This document shows positions 17,429 to 27,387 of a stretch of 64,000 nucleotides of DNA, piece by piece (the stretch's first letter is position 1; every line of letters begins with the position of its first letter). A program made the translations under genes and the position numbers. The DNA comes from Thermomicrobiales bacterium. Lineage in GTDB: Bacteria > Chloroflexota > Chloroflexia > Thermomicrobiales > UBA6265. Where the stretch lies: assembly GCA_041390825.1 (NCBI GenBank), contig JAWKPF010000015.1:57632-121631 (forward strand), written 5' to 3'. Below the pieces are notes generated by a model, which saw nothing but the letters and a program-made list of their open reading frames with translations, made no database searches and was not told the origin of the DNA.

Positions 17429-18622
17429 GTGACTGAACGAGCAGCGAAGCTCCCCCTGGACGGAATCCGCGTCGTCGATTTGACCCGCGTCATGACCGGT
17501 CCATATTGCACCATGATGTTGGGCGATATGGGCGCCGATGTGATCAAGGTGGAGATGCCCGGCACAGGGGACGATACGCGCGCCTGGGGTCCGCCATTCA
17601 TCGATGGCGAAGCCGGTTACTTCCTATCGGTCAATCGCAACAAGCGCTCGGTTACGCTCGATCTCAAGTCGGATCTTGGCAAGGAAGCGCTTTGGCGGCT
17701 GATCGATTCGTCCGATGTGCTGGTGGAGAACTTCTCTCCCGGCACCATCGCGCGGCTTGGCTTTGGCCATGACGCGGTGCACGCGCGCAATCCGCGCCTG
17801 GTCTTCGCATCCATTTCTGGATTCGGCCAGGAGGGACCTTCGGCGAACCGCACGGCCTACGATCTGATCGTGCAGGGCATGGGCGGCATGATGAGCATCA
17901 CCGGCGAGAAAGGGGGCCGGCCAACGAAGACCGGTCCCCCGATTGCCGACATCACCGCGGGCATGTTCGCGGCCTACGCGATCGCAGCAGCGCTCTATGG
18001 GCGCGAGCAGAGCGGAGAAGGCACCTCCATCGATGTCTCGATGCTGGGCGGTCAGGTGGCGTTGCTCACCTACCACGCCACCGGCTATTTCCTGACCGGC
18101 AAGGTTCCCACCGCCCAGGGCAACGCGCACGCGATCATCGTTCCATACGACACCTTCGCCACCAGCGACGGGTTCGTCAACATCGCCGTTGGCAACGACC
18201 GGCTCTGGCAAAAGTTCTGCGATGCGCTGGGACTTGCCGACGCAGCGGCGAATCCAGACTTTGCCACCAATGCCGACCGGAATGCCAACAAGGACGCCGT
18301 CTACGCGGTGCTGGATGACGCGCTGGGACGTCGATCGACCGCTGAGGTGGTTGGTCTGCTCGACAAGGCAGGCGTGCCGTGTGGACCGATCTACGAGGTC
18401 GATCAGGTCTTTGCCGATCCCCAGGCGGAATTCGCCGGGATGCGCCGCACCATGGACCACAGCAAAGTCGGCGGGGTCGACATCCCCGGGTTTCCATACA
18501 AGGTGGGCGGGCAACAACTCCCGGTGCGGCATGCGGCGCCCATGCTCGGCGAGCAGAATCAGGAGATTCTGGGCGAGCTCGGGTTCACCGAGGATGAGAT
18601 TGCCGCCATGACCGGATCATAG
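17429..18622 (+). CDS. Class III CoA-transferase (CaiB/BaiF family)
   Basis: 397 residues from GTG 17429 (GGAAGGA upstream); the frame extends further 5' but overlaps the MerR region. Family hallmarks: LDGIRVVDLTRVMTGPYCTM, MLGDMGADVIKVEMPGTGDD, YFLSVNRNKRSVTLDLKS, DVLVENFSPGTIARLGFG and FASISGFGQEGP. The Asp in TGPPIADITAGMFAAYA aligns with the Asp that forms the acyl-anhydride/CoA-thioester intermediate in formyl-CoA transferase. It moves CoA between carboxylic acids; the substrates cannot be told from sequence. The next gene starts six bases after the stop, so the two form an operon. Confidence 0.9.
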   Translation: MTERAAKLPLDGIRVVDLTRVMTGPYCTMMLGDMGADVIKVEMPGTGDDTRAWGPPFIDGEAGYFLSVNRNKRSVTLDLKSDLGKEALWRLIDSSDVLVENFSPGTIARLGFGHDAVHARNPRLVFASISGFGQEGPSANRTAYDLIVQGMGGMMSITGEKGGRPTKTGPPIADITAGMFAAYAIAAALYGREQSGEGTSIDVSMLGGQVALLTYHATGYFLTGKVPTAQGNAHAIIVPYDTFATSDGFVNIAVGNDRLWQKFCDALGLADAAANPDFATNADRNANKDAVYAVLDDALGRRSTAEVVGLLDKAGVPCGPIYEVDQVFADPQAEFAGMRRTMDHSKVGGVDIPGFPYKVGGQQLPVRHAAPMLGEQNQEILGELGFTEDEIAAMTGS

Positions 18623-18628
18623 CCAGGC

Positions 18629-19471
18629 ATGGCGGTTTTCACCCCGACCGATCTGCGGCCACTCTTTCCGCGCGAGCGCGCGGCTTTGCTGGATCTGCTG
18701 CGCTCGCTCAGCCCGGACGAATGGCAACTGCCGACGGTCTGCGCAGGATGGTCGATTCACGACGTGGCGCTGCATCTGCTCAATGGAGACATGCGTTTCA
18801 TCGCCGGTCGCCGCGATGGCTATCAGTCGCCGCATGGTCCACGCGTGCAACCGCCCTATGGCCGTGCGGAAGTGACCGCGCTGGTCGATCGGCTCAACAA
18901 CGCGTGGGTCGACGGGGCGCGCTGGATGAGTCCGCGCCAGCTCATCGATCAACTCGAACGGAGCGGCGCTGAATACTCCGCAACGATGGCCGCGCTCGAT
19001 ATGGATGCGTCCGGGATTCCCGTCGACTGGATCCAGCCCGGCCCTGCGCCGATCTGGATGGATGTCGCGCGCGAGTTCACCGAACGCTGGATCCACCAAC
19101 AGCAGATTCGCGACGCCGCCGGACGCCCCCTCCTGAACGACCGATGGGCGCTTTATCCCGTCTTCGACACCTTCATGCTGGCATTGCCCAATGCGCTGCG
19201 AGAGGTCGATGCCCCAGTCGGCGCGCATGCCCGCCTCACCATCCGGGGCGAAGCGGGCTGCACCTGGATCGTACGCAAGGGGGATGGCGGCTGGGAGTTC
19301 GACAGCGATCGTGGGGCCGAACCGTTTGCCACCGTGTCGCTCGATGAAGACACCGCATGGCGGCTCTACACCAAAGGGATTGCGCGGGAGGACGCGCTGC
19401 CACGCATCGAGCGCTCAGGCGATCCCTCCACGATCGAGGCGATGGTGAGCATGGTGACCGTCCTTGCGTGA
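18629..19471 (+). CDS. Mycothiol-dependent maleylpyruvate isomerase-like (DinB superfamily) protein
   Basis: 280 residues. The N-terminus (RERAALLDLLRSLSPDEWQL, TVCAGWSIHDVALHLLNGDM) matches the metal-binding four-helix DinB/MDMPI fold typical of TIGR03083 proteins: His in the first helix pair and a WxxxxxxxH pattern. HQQQIRDAAGRPLL supplies the later His motif. The C-terminal ~80 residues are a beta-rich domain (CTWIVRKGDGGWEF) as in MDMPI C-terminal domains. Members use a low-molecular-weight thiol in isomerase or transferase reactions; whether this organism makes mycothiol is not known. It is separated from the CoA transferase by six bases and converges on the next gene. Confidence 0.75.
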   Translation: MAVFTPTDLRPLFPRERAALLDLLRSLSPDEWQLPTVCAGWSIHDVALHLLNGDMRFIAGRRDGYQSPHGPRVQPPYGRAEVTALVDRLNNAWVDGARWMSPRQLIDQLERSGAEYSATMAALDMDASGIPVDWIQPGPAPIWMDVAREFTERWIHQQQIRDAAGRPLLNDRWALYPVFDTFMLALPNALREVDAPVGAHARLTIRGEAGCTWIVRKGDGGWEFDSDRGAEPFATVSLDEDTAWRLYTKGIAREDALPRIERSGDPSTIEAMVSMVTVLA

Positions 19472-19482
19472 CGCCGAGTCGG

Positions 19483-20607
19483 CTACAGCGGGCGATCGCA
19501 ATACTTCGGCAACACCTCCCAATCGATGTCGATGCCCAGTCCCGGTTTTTCGGGAATCGGCAGATACCCTTCGGCATCGAGTCGCCAGGGTGTGGTGATG
19601 ATTGCGTCGATGTACGGTGAGCCCTGCAAGTACTCGACCCGGTCGGTGCCGGGGATGGCAGAGGCGAGCTGGAGATCGGCCGCCAACCCAACCGCGGTGT
19701 TCCAGCCATGCGGGATCATCTTGACGCCGAACTCCTCTGCGTACCAGGCGATACGGCGCTCTTCGCTGATCCCGCCAACCTTGCAGACATCCGGCTGCAC
19801 GATATCGAACGCGCCTGCTGAAAGCCAGGGAACGAACGTCTGCCGCCGTGTCAGCACCTCGCCTCCGCTGATGGGAACGGCGGAGTGGCGACGCAACGCC
19901 ACGAAATCCTCCAGCGCATCGGGACGAAGCGCCTCCTCGAACCAGACGACGTCGTAGTCGGCCAGCATTTTTGAGGTGCGAAGCGCCCACGCATAGCCGT
20001 TTGGCCAGAAGGCGTCGCTGGCGCCGGCATCCACCATGAGATCGACATCCGGCCCAAGCGCTTCCCGGGCAGCGCGCACGATCTCTTCGTCGAGCGCATG
20101 GCTCACGCGACCGAACGGACCCCAGCCCATCTTGACCGCCTTGTACCCTTCGTCCCGCAAGCGGCTCATCAGTTCGCGCAGCGGCGCCGGATGATCCATG
20201 AGCACCGACGCGTACGGTTTTACCCGATCGCGGTGGCGCCCTCCAAGCAAGCGCCCCACGGGTTGGCCCGTGGCTTTCCCGAAGATGTCCCAGAGCGCGA
20301 TATCGATGGCGCTGATGGCATGGGTCAGGGAACCGCCACGCCCGAGCCAGAACGTGTTCTGGTGCAGTTTCTCACTCACCCGTTCTGGCTCGATCGCCGA
20401 TTCGCCCCGCCACAACGGTTCCATGACCTGAATGGCGGCACGCACCAGGTCGGCATTGGTAAACGCCCCGCCGACGCCATCGATCCCCTCGTCAGTGCGC
20501 ACCACGATCAGGGTATGCACCGAATCTTCCGGCTTCAGCTCGTTGCTCCAGCCACCCTCCGGGGTGGCTCCGATCAGACCAAGAACGTCGATTTCGCGAA
20601 TGCGCAT
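19483..20607 (-). CDS. Enolase-superfamily (mandelate racemase/MLE) enzyme
   Basis: 374 residues from ATG 20607, which has AAGGAG eight bases upstream; the longer frame upstream lacks a ribosome site. Family motifs: ISAIDIALWDIFGKATGQPV, YKAVKMGWGPFGR (catalytic Lys of the KxK region, here KMG), LMVDAGASDAF (metal Asp), WFEEALRPD (metal Glu), ISGGEVLTRR (metal Glu) and MIPHGWNTAVGLA (His). This arrangement fits an acid-sugar dehydratase of the MR subgroup; the substrate is unknown. It resembles the enzyme at 7616 only at the superfamily level. It converges on the MDMPI-like gene with 11 bases between stops. Confidence 0.86.
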   Translation of the reverse strand: MRIREIDVLGLIGATPEGGWSNELKPEDSVHTLIVVRTDEGIDGVGGAFTNADLVRAAIQVMEPLWRGESAIEPERVSEKLHQNTFWLGRGGSLTHAISAIDIALWDIFGKATGQPVGRLLGGRHRDRVKPYASVLMDHPAPLRELMSRLRDEGYKAVKMGWGPFGRVSHALDEEIVRAAREALGPDVDLMVDAGASDAFWPNGYAWALRTSKMLADYDVVWFEEALRPDALEDFVALRRHSAVPISGGEVLTRRQTFVPWLSAGAFDIVQPDVCKVGGISEERRIAWYAEEFGVKMIPHGWNTAVGLAADLQLASAIPGTDRVEYLQGSPYIDAIITTPWRLDAEGYLPIPEKPGLGIDIDWEVLPKYCDRPL

Positions 20608-20797
20608 GCACACATCTCCTTCGCACGGAACAGTACCGGAAAACCCCGGATTTCCGTGGTGCGCTGGGGGAAGGCGGCCGCGTACGGTTGGCATCGTTCG
20701 ATGCGCGGATGCCGCATCGTGGATAAGCAGGGGCGCCGGCCGGGACTAAGAAGCACCTGGCTGGATCTGCCTTAATCGATGAAAGGGTGTTCCAGCA

Positions 20798-21706
20798 ATG
20801 AAACGGGTACTTTCGCTCCTCGGGGCGCTGCTTCTTGGCCTGATCGCGTTCGGTCCAGGACTGCGTTTGGCCTCCGCGCAGATCGAGCAGGTTCAGCCTG
20901 CATTCTCGAACACCGAGATCGGCGCCTACGGTCTCCCCACCCTGGAAGCGTCCGGCAGCTTCGAAGGCTTCACCTTCTCTGCGACCGAAGCCGATGCCGG
21001 GAAGCTGCACGTCATCCTCAGCAGTGAGGAAGGCGTGGCCGTCTATCTCGACTTCATGCAGGTCCCGGCCGGTCTCGACGAGGCCACGGCAACCGAACAA
21101 GCCCTCCTGATGGCGCGGGACGACGTGCCGAGCGAGGGATGGGTCTATGGCGGCGGCTCGTACGCCTTCGGCGGAGAGTCGGTCGAGTTCATCGTCGACC
21201 TGACACCCGGTGAGTGGCAACTTGCCGCGTCGTATATGCCGGATTCGGCCGATGCCGGCGCGGAAGAGGTGATGACCCTCACACCGTTTACCGTGCACGA
21301 GGCGACTTCTGCAGCAGCGACCGACATCCCGGTCGATGTCACACTCGAACTGCAGGATGTGGCGTTCGGCATGTCGTCCGAAACCGTCGCAACCGGGCCC
21401 CAGATCTGGCACGTGACCAACAGCGGTGAGCAACCGCGGCAGATGGTGCTCTTCAAGACACCGCGCGCGTTCACGCCGGACGACTTTGCGGCCTTCTTCG
21501 CGGACATGCAGTCCGGCACGCCGTCACCTGACTTCTTGTCGATGGTCTGGGTCGGATACACCGCGGTGGCTTCACCGGGATATGGGACCTACCTCGAGCT
21601 CGATCTGGAGCCAGGGACCTACACCGCAACCAGCTGGGTGATCGACCCGGAAACCCAGATGCCCGCACTTCTCCTGGGCATGGTTGCGAGCTTTACCGTC
21701 GAATAA
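20798..21706 (+). CDS. Secreted hypothetical protein
   Basis: 302 residues. A clear signal peptide (MKRVLSLLGALLLGLIAFGP..., cleavage near ASA-Q) is followed by two beta-sandwich-like halves with similar wording: FEGFTFSATEADAGKLHVIL...LTPGEWQLAASYMPDS, then VDVTLELQDVAFGMSSETVA...LEPGTYTATSWVIDPE. The second half (IWHVTNSGEQPRQMVLFK) resembles cupredoxin-like exported proteins but lacks an obvious Cys/His copper site. No anchor is visible. AAAGGG lies upstream of the ATG. It is followed by a terminator-like hairpin shared with the convergent LuxR gene. Confidence 0.75.
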   Translation: MKRVLSLLGALLLGLIAFGPGLRLASAQIEQVQPAFSNTEIGAYGLPTLEASGSFEGFTFSATEADAGKLHVILSSEEGVAVYLDFMQVPAGLDEATATEQALLMARDDVPSEGWVYGGGSYAFGGESVEFIVDLTPGEWQLAASYMPDSADAGAEEVMTLTPFTVHEATSAAATDIPVDVTLELQDVAFGMSSETVATGPQIWHVTNSGEQPRQMVLFKTPRAFTPDDFAAFFADMQSGTPSPDFLSMVWVGYTAVASPGYGTYLELDLEPGTYTATSWVIDPETQMPALLLGMVASFTVE

Positions 21707-21730
21707 CTTCTTCCCCCACTCCTCTGCCGT

Positions 21731-21761
21731 CGCGCGGGTTCGGTTCGTCCGATCCCGCGCG
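21731..21761. terminator. Bidirectional terminator-like hairpin
   Basis: The perfect 8-bp outer stem CGCGCGGG / CCCGCGCG continues, after one mismatch, into TCGG / CCGA around a 5-base loop. It sits between the stops of two convergent genes (21706 and 21765). No T-run follows. Confidence 0.5.
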
Positions 21762-21764
21762 CGG

Positions 21765-22889
21765 TCATTCCTGACCTTCCGGCGGATCGGGATCCTGGAA
21801 TCTCGCCAGACCGACATCGCGGAAAAACCGCGCCTGGAGCTGGGTGCGGGACGACAGATTGAGGGCACGATAGATCTGCCGCAGGTGCCATTCGACCGTG
21901 TGCTCGCTCAGGAAAAGCCGCTCGGCAGTCTCGCGGTTGCTGGCGCCACTGATGATCTGGAGCGCAATCTGGTTCTGCTGGGGAGTCAACCCCCAGTGTT
22001 CGGGCGGCTCCAGCGCGGCCTCTGGACGCTCGGGCATGACGACAATGGCGGTCGCGCCGTCCCCTCCTTCCGACGCTTCGATCGTCACGGGTCCGATCGC
22101 AGACATGGTCCGCACACGCAGCGCCGGACCTTGCTGCTCGGCCAGTCCCTTGGTGGCCGACCAGAGCGCGGTCGGGAGCAGTTCATCCAGCTCCCTCGAT
22201 CCGAGATGGCGCAACCACTCGCGGCCAGCGGGAGTCGCAAAGGAAATGGAATGGTCTGATGTCAGAAAGATGATGCCGCTGGCCGGCGATTCGCTCGCTG
22301 CGGCGAATGCCTGCTCTCGAGCGAAGGCGGATCCGAGCGCTTGCCCAATCACCGGCGACGCCGCCTGCATCAGCGAGACATCCTTCGGACGAAAGGAGCG
22401 ATTGGGATCGCGTCGATACGCCTGCAGCACGGCAAGCTGCCGGCCACCCGATTCGAACGCTGCATGGAGCGTGCCACCGACCGGGCTCTCTGACTCGAAG
22501 TAGTACGTCCAGTGATATCGGGGATCGACCCCTTCCAGCATGGCCGCGGGATACCCCCACGAGTGTTCCTGCCGCGGTTGGTAGGCCGCCGCTTTCAGGC
22601 GCGCCCGCAAGATTTCCGGCAAGCGAAGATAGGGCAGCGTTCGCTCATCGAGGTAGACCTCCTCCAGCCATTCCCGCCGAGCGGCGCGGTCGTTGTCACT
22701 GGCCGAGAGCAGCCGATTGATGAGCAGGGTGCCGGAGTCGACCCCGAACAGCCGGTAGCCGTCCCAACCGATTGCGTCTTTCAGCGGAATCAGCACCTCG
22801 CGCGCGAGACGTTCGGGCATGAGCGGCCGCGCGGCGATGGCGCGCACCGCAGCGAGCGCCTGCAGATGGTCCTTGCTGAGTCGTGGCAT
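21765..22889 (-). CDS. LuxR-type transcriptional regulator with GAF/PAS-like sensor
   Basis: 374 residues. The N-terminal ~170 residues form a mixed alpha/beta sensor-like region (IGWDGYRLFGVDSGTLLINR...FESESPVGGTLHAAF). A second PAS-like segment follows (ASGIIFLTSDHSISFATPAG). The C-terminus is a canonical LuxR HTH: WGLTPQQNQIALQIISGASN, RETAERLFLSEHTVEWHLRQ, YRALNLSSRTQL. No ATPase is present, unlike the STAND regulators at the left edge. The signal is unknown. It is divergent from the YtxH pair at 23063 and convergent with the secreted protein gene. Confidence 0.82.
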   Translation of the reverse strand: MPRLSKDHLQALAAVRAIAARPLMPERLAREVLIPLKDAIGWDGYRLFGVDSGTLLINRLLSASDNDRAARREWLEEVYLDERTLPYLRLPEILRARLKAAAYQPRQEHSWGYPAAMLEGVDPRYHWTYYFESESPVGGTLHAAFESGGRQLAVLQAYRRDPNRSFRPKDVSLMQAASPVIGQALGSAFAREQAFAAASESPASGIIFLTSDHSISFATPAGREWLRHLGSRELDELLPTALWSATKGLAEQQGPALRVRTMSAIGPVTIEASEGGDGATAIVVMPERPEAALEPPEHWGLTPQQNQIALQIISGASNRETAERLFLSEHTVEWHLRQIYRALNLSSRTQLQARFFRDVGLARFQDPDPPEGQE

Positions 22890-23062
22890 ACGGAGATAGG
22901 GTCCAGGTCGGCCGCGAGCGGGCGGGAATGCAATCGGTCGATGGTGGCATCGGCGCCAACCTGATCAGCATACCGCGAGAAGCCCGTCCAACCCGGTGAA
23001 ATGTGGCGTTTGCTAGACTTGCAACCCGAAGAACTTGATCCTGCACGAGAGGATAGCTGGGC

Positions 23063-23299
23063 ATGGCGTTTTGGAAGGGAGCGGTGATCGGCATAGCCGC
23101 CGGCGCGGCCTATGGCATCTGGACCGCTCCGCGTTCGGGCAAGGCAACCCGCGCGCGCATCGAGGAAGCAGTCGAGGATTCGCTCTTTCGCCTGACGGGC
23201 ATGGAAGTTTGGCGCCCCGAACAAGAGCGGCCGTTGCCACCTGAGTGGTATGCAACGGTGGGCAACCCGGCAGACTGGAACGGCGAGGCTGGATCATGA
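23063..23299 (+). CDS. YtxH-like small membrane-associated protein, first of a coupled pair
   Basis: 78 residues. The N-terminal hydrophobic Gly/Ala helix (AFWKGAVIGIAAGAAYGIW) is followed by APRSGKATRARIEEAVE, the P-x-SGK-x-TR pattern of YtxH-domain (gas vesicle/general stress) proteins. AGGA precedes the ATG. Its stop overlaps the start of the next gene as ATGA, so the two are translationally coupled. Role unknown; YtxH proteins are linked to envelope stress. Confidence 0.7.
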   Translation: MAFWKGAVIGIAAGAAYGIWTAPRSGKATRARIEEAVEDSLFRLTGMEVWRPEQERPLPPEWYATVGNPADWNGEAGS

Positions 23300-23472
23300 T
23301 CGGCAAGACGCGCGTTGGACTGAAGTACTTCTTCTGGGGAATGGTGATTGGCATTCTCTTCGCGCCAGGTAGCGGCAAGGAAACCCGGGCGAAACTCCTC
23401 GGACCGATCAAGGATATGGTTTTTTCCATCGTCGGCAGCATCTGGAAAGCCGCGGACAGCCGACAATCCTGA
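23296..23472 (+). CDS. YtxH-like small membrane-associated protein, second of a coupled pair
   Basis: 58 residues from the ATG at 23296, which overlaps the stop of the preceding gene (ATGA). It repeats the same layout: hydrophobic helix (YFFWGMVIGILFAPG), then SGKETRAKLLGPIKDM. It is clearly a paralogue of its neighbour. A longer frame starts upstream at 23245, but the ATGA overlap decides this start. Confidence 0.7.
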   Translation: MIGKTRVGLKYFFWGMVIGILFAPGSGKETRAKLLGPIKDMVFSIVGSIWKAADSRQS

Positions 23473-23553
23473 GCCATTCGCCTACAGTCGACATTCGCCA
23501 GACCGAGCCCGGCGCCGCAAGATACTCCCGCGCCAGCAACCCACAACCGCCCG

Positions 23554-23598
23554 CTGACTACTGACTACTGACGACCAGCAACTGACGACTGACTGCCC
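23554..23598. repeat. Degenerate heptamer array (GACTACT/GACGACT-type)
   Basis: About six units of period seven (GACTACT, GACTACT, GACGACC, AGCAACT, GACGACT, GACTGCC) lie in the gap just downstream of the YtxH pair and beside the smc stop at 23602. It is similar in period and composition to the arrays at 11001, 42873 and 44139. Confidence 0.6.
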
Positions 23599-23601
23599 TC
23601 G

Positions 23602-26600
23602 CTAGTCCGCCGTTCGGCCGGCCATTTCTGAAGCCATGCGCATGGAGAGAACGGTGGAAACACCGTCTTCGCGCATGCTCACCCCATAAAGCGAATCGGC
23701 GACTTCGATCGTGCCGCGGTTGTGCGTGATGATGATCGCCTGAGTTTCCGCGGCCAGCTCCTGCAGCCGCTCGCGAAAGCGAACGACGTTGGCTTCGTCC
23801 AGCGCGGCGTCGACCTCGTCCAGCAGGACGAAGGGCGACGGGTTGACTCTCAGGATGGCGAACAGCAACGCGGCCGCGGTCAGAGCGCGCTCGCCGCCAG
23901 AAAGCAATGCGAGCGATTGCAGCCGTTTGCCCGGAGGTTGGGCGACGATATCGACTCCGGCCGGACCGCCATCGTCGTTGTCGATCAGCACGAGCCGGGC
24001 GGAGCCGCCACCAAAGAGCGTGGTGAACGCGGCCGAAAACTCCTCGGCCACACGGGTGAATGTTTCCTCGAACCGCTGCTGCATGGTGCTGCGCAGATCG
24101 TCCAGCAACTCACGCAACGAGGCCGAGGCGGTCAGCACATCGTCCAGTTGCGCGGTGAGGAACGCGTGACGCTCCGATTCGCGCTCGAACTCCTGCACAG
24201 CCTCGTCGCCGATATAGCCAACCCGGCGCAAGCGTTCCTTCAATCGGCCAATCTCGCGCTCGGCCTCGATCATGTCGATGTCGAGCTCATCCACCGGCTC
24301 GTCCAGCAACTCCGCTGGCTCCTCGAGTTCGAGATCGTCGATGATGCGCTGGCGCACCGTCGCCATCTCCCCCCGGACCCGTTCCAACACCACAGTGGCG
24401 CTGCCACGCTCACGGTCGATCTGCATGAATCGCTGCCGCGCGCTCTCCAGCGCTTGCTCGAGCTCCGCGACTCGGGCGACTGCATCACGCTGCGCTTGTT
24501 CGGCCGGTGTCTGCTCCGCCAGGAGGCGCGTCCGCTCGGCTTCGCCGGCGGCAGCATCCGCCTCGAGCTGCGTTAGCTGGCGAGCGATCTCGGCCCGCTC
24601 GCCATCGAACGACGAAGACCGTTCGAGCCGTTGGGTCAGTTGCTCGGACAGGGTGGCCTGTTGTGCGAGCAGCGATGCCAGTTGGCGCCGCTCGGCGCGG
24701 AAGCGCTCGTCGAGCACCGCGCGCTCCTGAAGCGCGGCTGCAAGCCGTTGCTCGAGTTCCCGCAACCGGCTGGCATCGCGCTCCAATTCATCGACGGTGC
24801 GCTGATAGCCTTGCCGTGCCTGTTCCAATGCCGGTTCGAGCGCCCGGCGCTCCTGCTCGCTGGCGTCGCGGGCGGATTCGAGCGCGGCAATGCGGGACGA
24901 CGATTCGCCGTGACGAGACGCCTCGCTCCCTTGCCGAGTTTCGTGCTCCTGAACCCAACCACCCAGCCGGTGTTGTCGTGCGCCCAACTCCCGGATTCGC
25001 GCTTCGAGCGCCATGCGGTTGCGATCCGTCTCACGGGATTCGGTCTGTGCCTCAGCAAGCGCGGCAGTGGCCGATTCGAGGGTCTGGCGAGCTTCGGTGA
25101 TCTGCTGCTCTACGGTACGAATGGTTTCTGGTAGCTCACGTAGCTCGCGCTCGCGCGTGAGCATGCCGTTCTCGCGCACCGCCGATCCGCCGGTGACCGA
25201 TCCGCCCGATCGCGCAATCTCCCCTGCCAGGGTGACCGTGCTCCACCCGCCGGGAAGCCGTCCCAGCACAGCGCGCGCGGCTGGCAGATCCTCGACCACG
25301 ACCGTGCGGCCCAGCAACGCGTCGGCAACGATCCGATGCGCCGGAGAGACCGAAACCAGGTCAGCGGCAACGCCATGAACCCCAGGCAGCCCGTCGAGAT
25401 CACGCGGCCGGTTGGTCGTATTCGCCCGTAGGGTATCGAGTGGCTGAAACGTGGCGCGTCCCGCCCGCTTGGCTTTGAGATGCCCAATCGCCGTCTCGGC
25501 ATCGGCCCAGCGGGCTACGACGATGTCCTGCAGGTGGGCCCCGAGCGCGACCTCGACCGCAGTTTCGTAGCGGGCCGGGAGATCGATCAGTTCGGCGACA
25601 GTTCCCTCGATGCCGGAGAGCTTGCCTGCTTGCGCAGCGGTCAGGACCTCACGCACACCGGCATAAAGACCAGCGCCGCTCTCCTGGATCCGCTTGAGCG
25701 CATCCAGCTGGGCACGGGCCTGTCCCCGTTGCTCCTGCAACTGTGAAAGGAGCGCTCGCGCTGCTTGCTCGGCACTCTGGGCGGCAGCGACACGTTCGGC
25801 CAACGCGGTATGGGCCTGCCGGAAGCTCTCCAGCTCTGCGGCCGCCAGCTGGCTTTCCGCTTCGACTGATGCCAATTCGGCACGAAGTTGCGCCAGCCGT
25901 TCGCCTTGTTCGCTCGACTGGACTTCGTAACGTTCGCGCTCCGCGGAGAGTGATTCGAGGCGTTCGGCGCCAATCTGCAGCGCACGATCACAGTCGGCGA
26001 CACGCTGCTCGAGATCCGCCAACGCCCTGGCGAGTTGTTGCCGCTGCCGCTCGCGCGCTTCACGCCCCTCACGGGCTTTCTGGACCTCTCGCTCGAGCTC
26101 CGGAATTGTCGATTGCGTTTCGGCGCCGGTCGCGGTGAGCGCGTCGAGGACTTCCTGGACCGCGATGATCTCTTGCTCGATCTCAGCGGCGCGTTCTTCG
26201 AGATTGCGCTGGCCCTCGATCAGGTCCTCCCGGCGTCGATCGATAGCGGCGATCCGCTCTGCGGCCAGGTCGCGCTCATGCGCGAGTTGCTGGGCTTGCT
26301 CGGAGACAGATCGTAGGTGCGCGCTCTGGCGCGAGAAAGCGGCCTGGGCCACACGGGCGCACTCGCGGGCATCTTCGAGCTGCTCGAGCGCGGTATCGAC
26401 GTTCGCTTGTGCCGTGTCCAGACGAGTCGACTCCATCTGGGTAGCCGTTTCGGCACGCTCCAGGCGCTCTCCGATCTCGATCAGCAGGCCCTGGAAATTG
26501 CGCTCGCTCCGTCGATTTCAGCGGTCATGGACGCCTTGCCATTCACGCGCCTGTTTCGCTGCGCTCAGAGTGCGCAAGCGGGGCTCGACCTCGGCCAGCA

Positions 26601-27172
26601 GGTCGACGATGCGGTCGGCGTTGTTTCGGGCATCGTTGAGGTTGCGCTCTGCCTCGTTGGCTTTCATCTGAAGACCAGCCAAATCGGCCGCATGCTCGAA
26701 GAGCCCGCGCCATTCTTCCGGCTCGCTGGCTGGGCTTGCCGCATGGTAGGAGCCCTGGCCAACGACGGTATAGGACTGCCCGAGCGATGCAGTGAGTTGA
26801 TGGATGTCTTTCAGCCGGACACCTGGCCGTTAATGAGAAACTGATTCTCGCCTGAGCGCAACGAGCGGCGCGTGACGGTAACTTCTGAACTCACTCGATC
26901 GGCAACCAGCCAGTGCTGTCGAATGTCACCGTGACTTCAGCGAATCCACCCGGAGCGCGTCCATTGCCCACGGCGAAGATATCTTCGGTCTTCTTGCTGC
27001 GCAACCAGCGAGTGACTTTGCTCGCCAGCACCCAGCGAACACCGTCCGAAATATTCGACTTCCCGCTGCCGTTTGGTCGATGACCGCGGTGATCAGGTTC
27101 GAAAGAAATGTCGATGTGCGGTTGGCGAAGCTCTTGAACCCGTTCAATATCAGGCCGAGTGAGGCGCGGCAA
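23602..27172 (-). CDS. smc: Chromosome segregation ATPase SMC (5' fifth frame-disrupted)
   Basis: A long SMC protein of ~1,190 residues. Intact from ~26.5 kb to the stop: coiled coil, hinge (AGVREVLTAAQAGKLSGIEG; ETAVEVALGAHLQDIVVARW), second coiled coil, ABC signature LLSGGERALTAAALLFAI and Walker B FVLLDEVDAALDEANV. The 5' ~700 bases are split among frames by missing bases, but Walker A (PNGSGKSNISDGVRWVL) and VRSKKTEDI..., SLGQSYTVVGQG-type SMC sequence are recognisable; near Walker A a G is missing where GGACC is expected. The start is the TTG at 27172 (MPRLTR...). It condenses and segregates chromosomes with ScpA/B, not seen here. An essential-class gene broken by single indels points to sequence error. 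Confidence 0.93.
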
Positions 27173-27387
27173 TGCCTTCGTCTACTTGTCATCTTCCAGG
27201 GCGCTCGGGTACGGGTCAGCAGGTCGAACAGTCGAAGAGGCGATGGTACATCCATTGCCTGTGCGTCACAATGTGTAGCATTTTGCGGCAACCTCCACGA
27301 ATCGCCTCGGCGACACGGGGTCACGTTGGCCAAACTCGGGTCTGCGCGGCTGGGTTGCGGTCACGGCGGAATGGGCAGGATGAGCCG

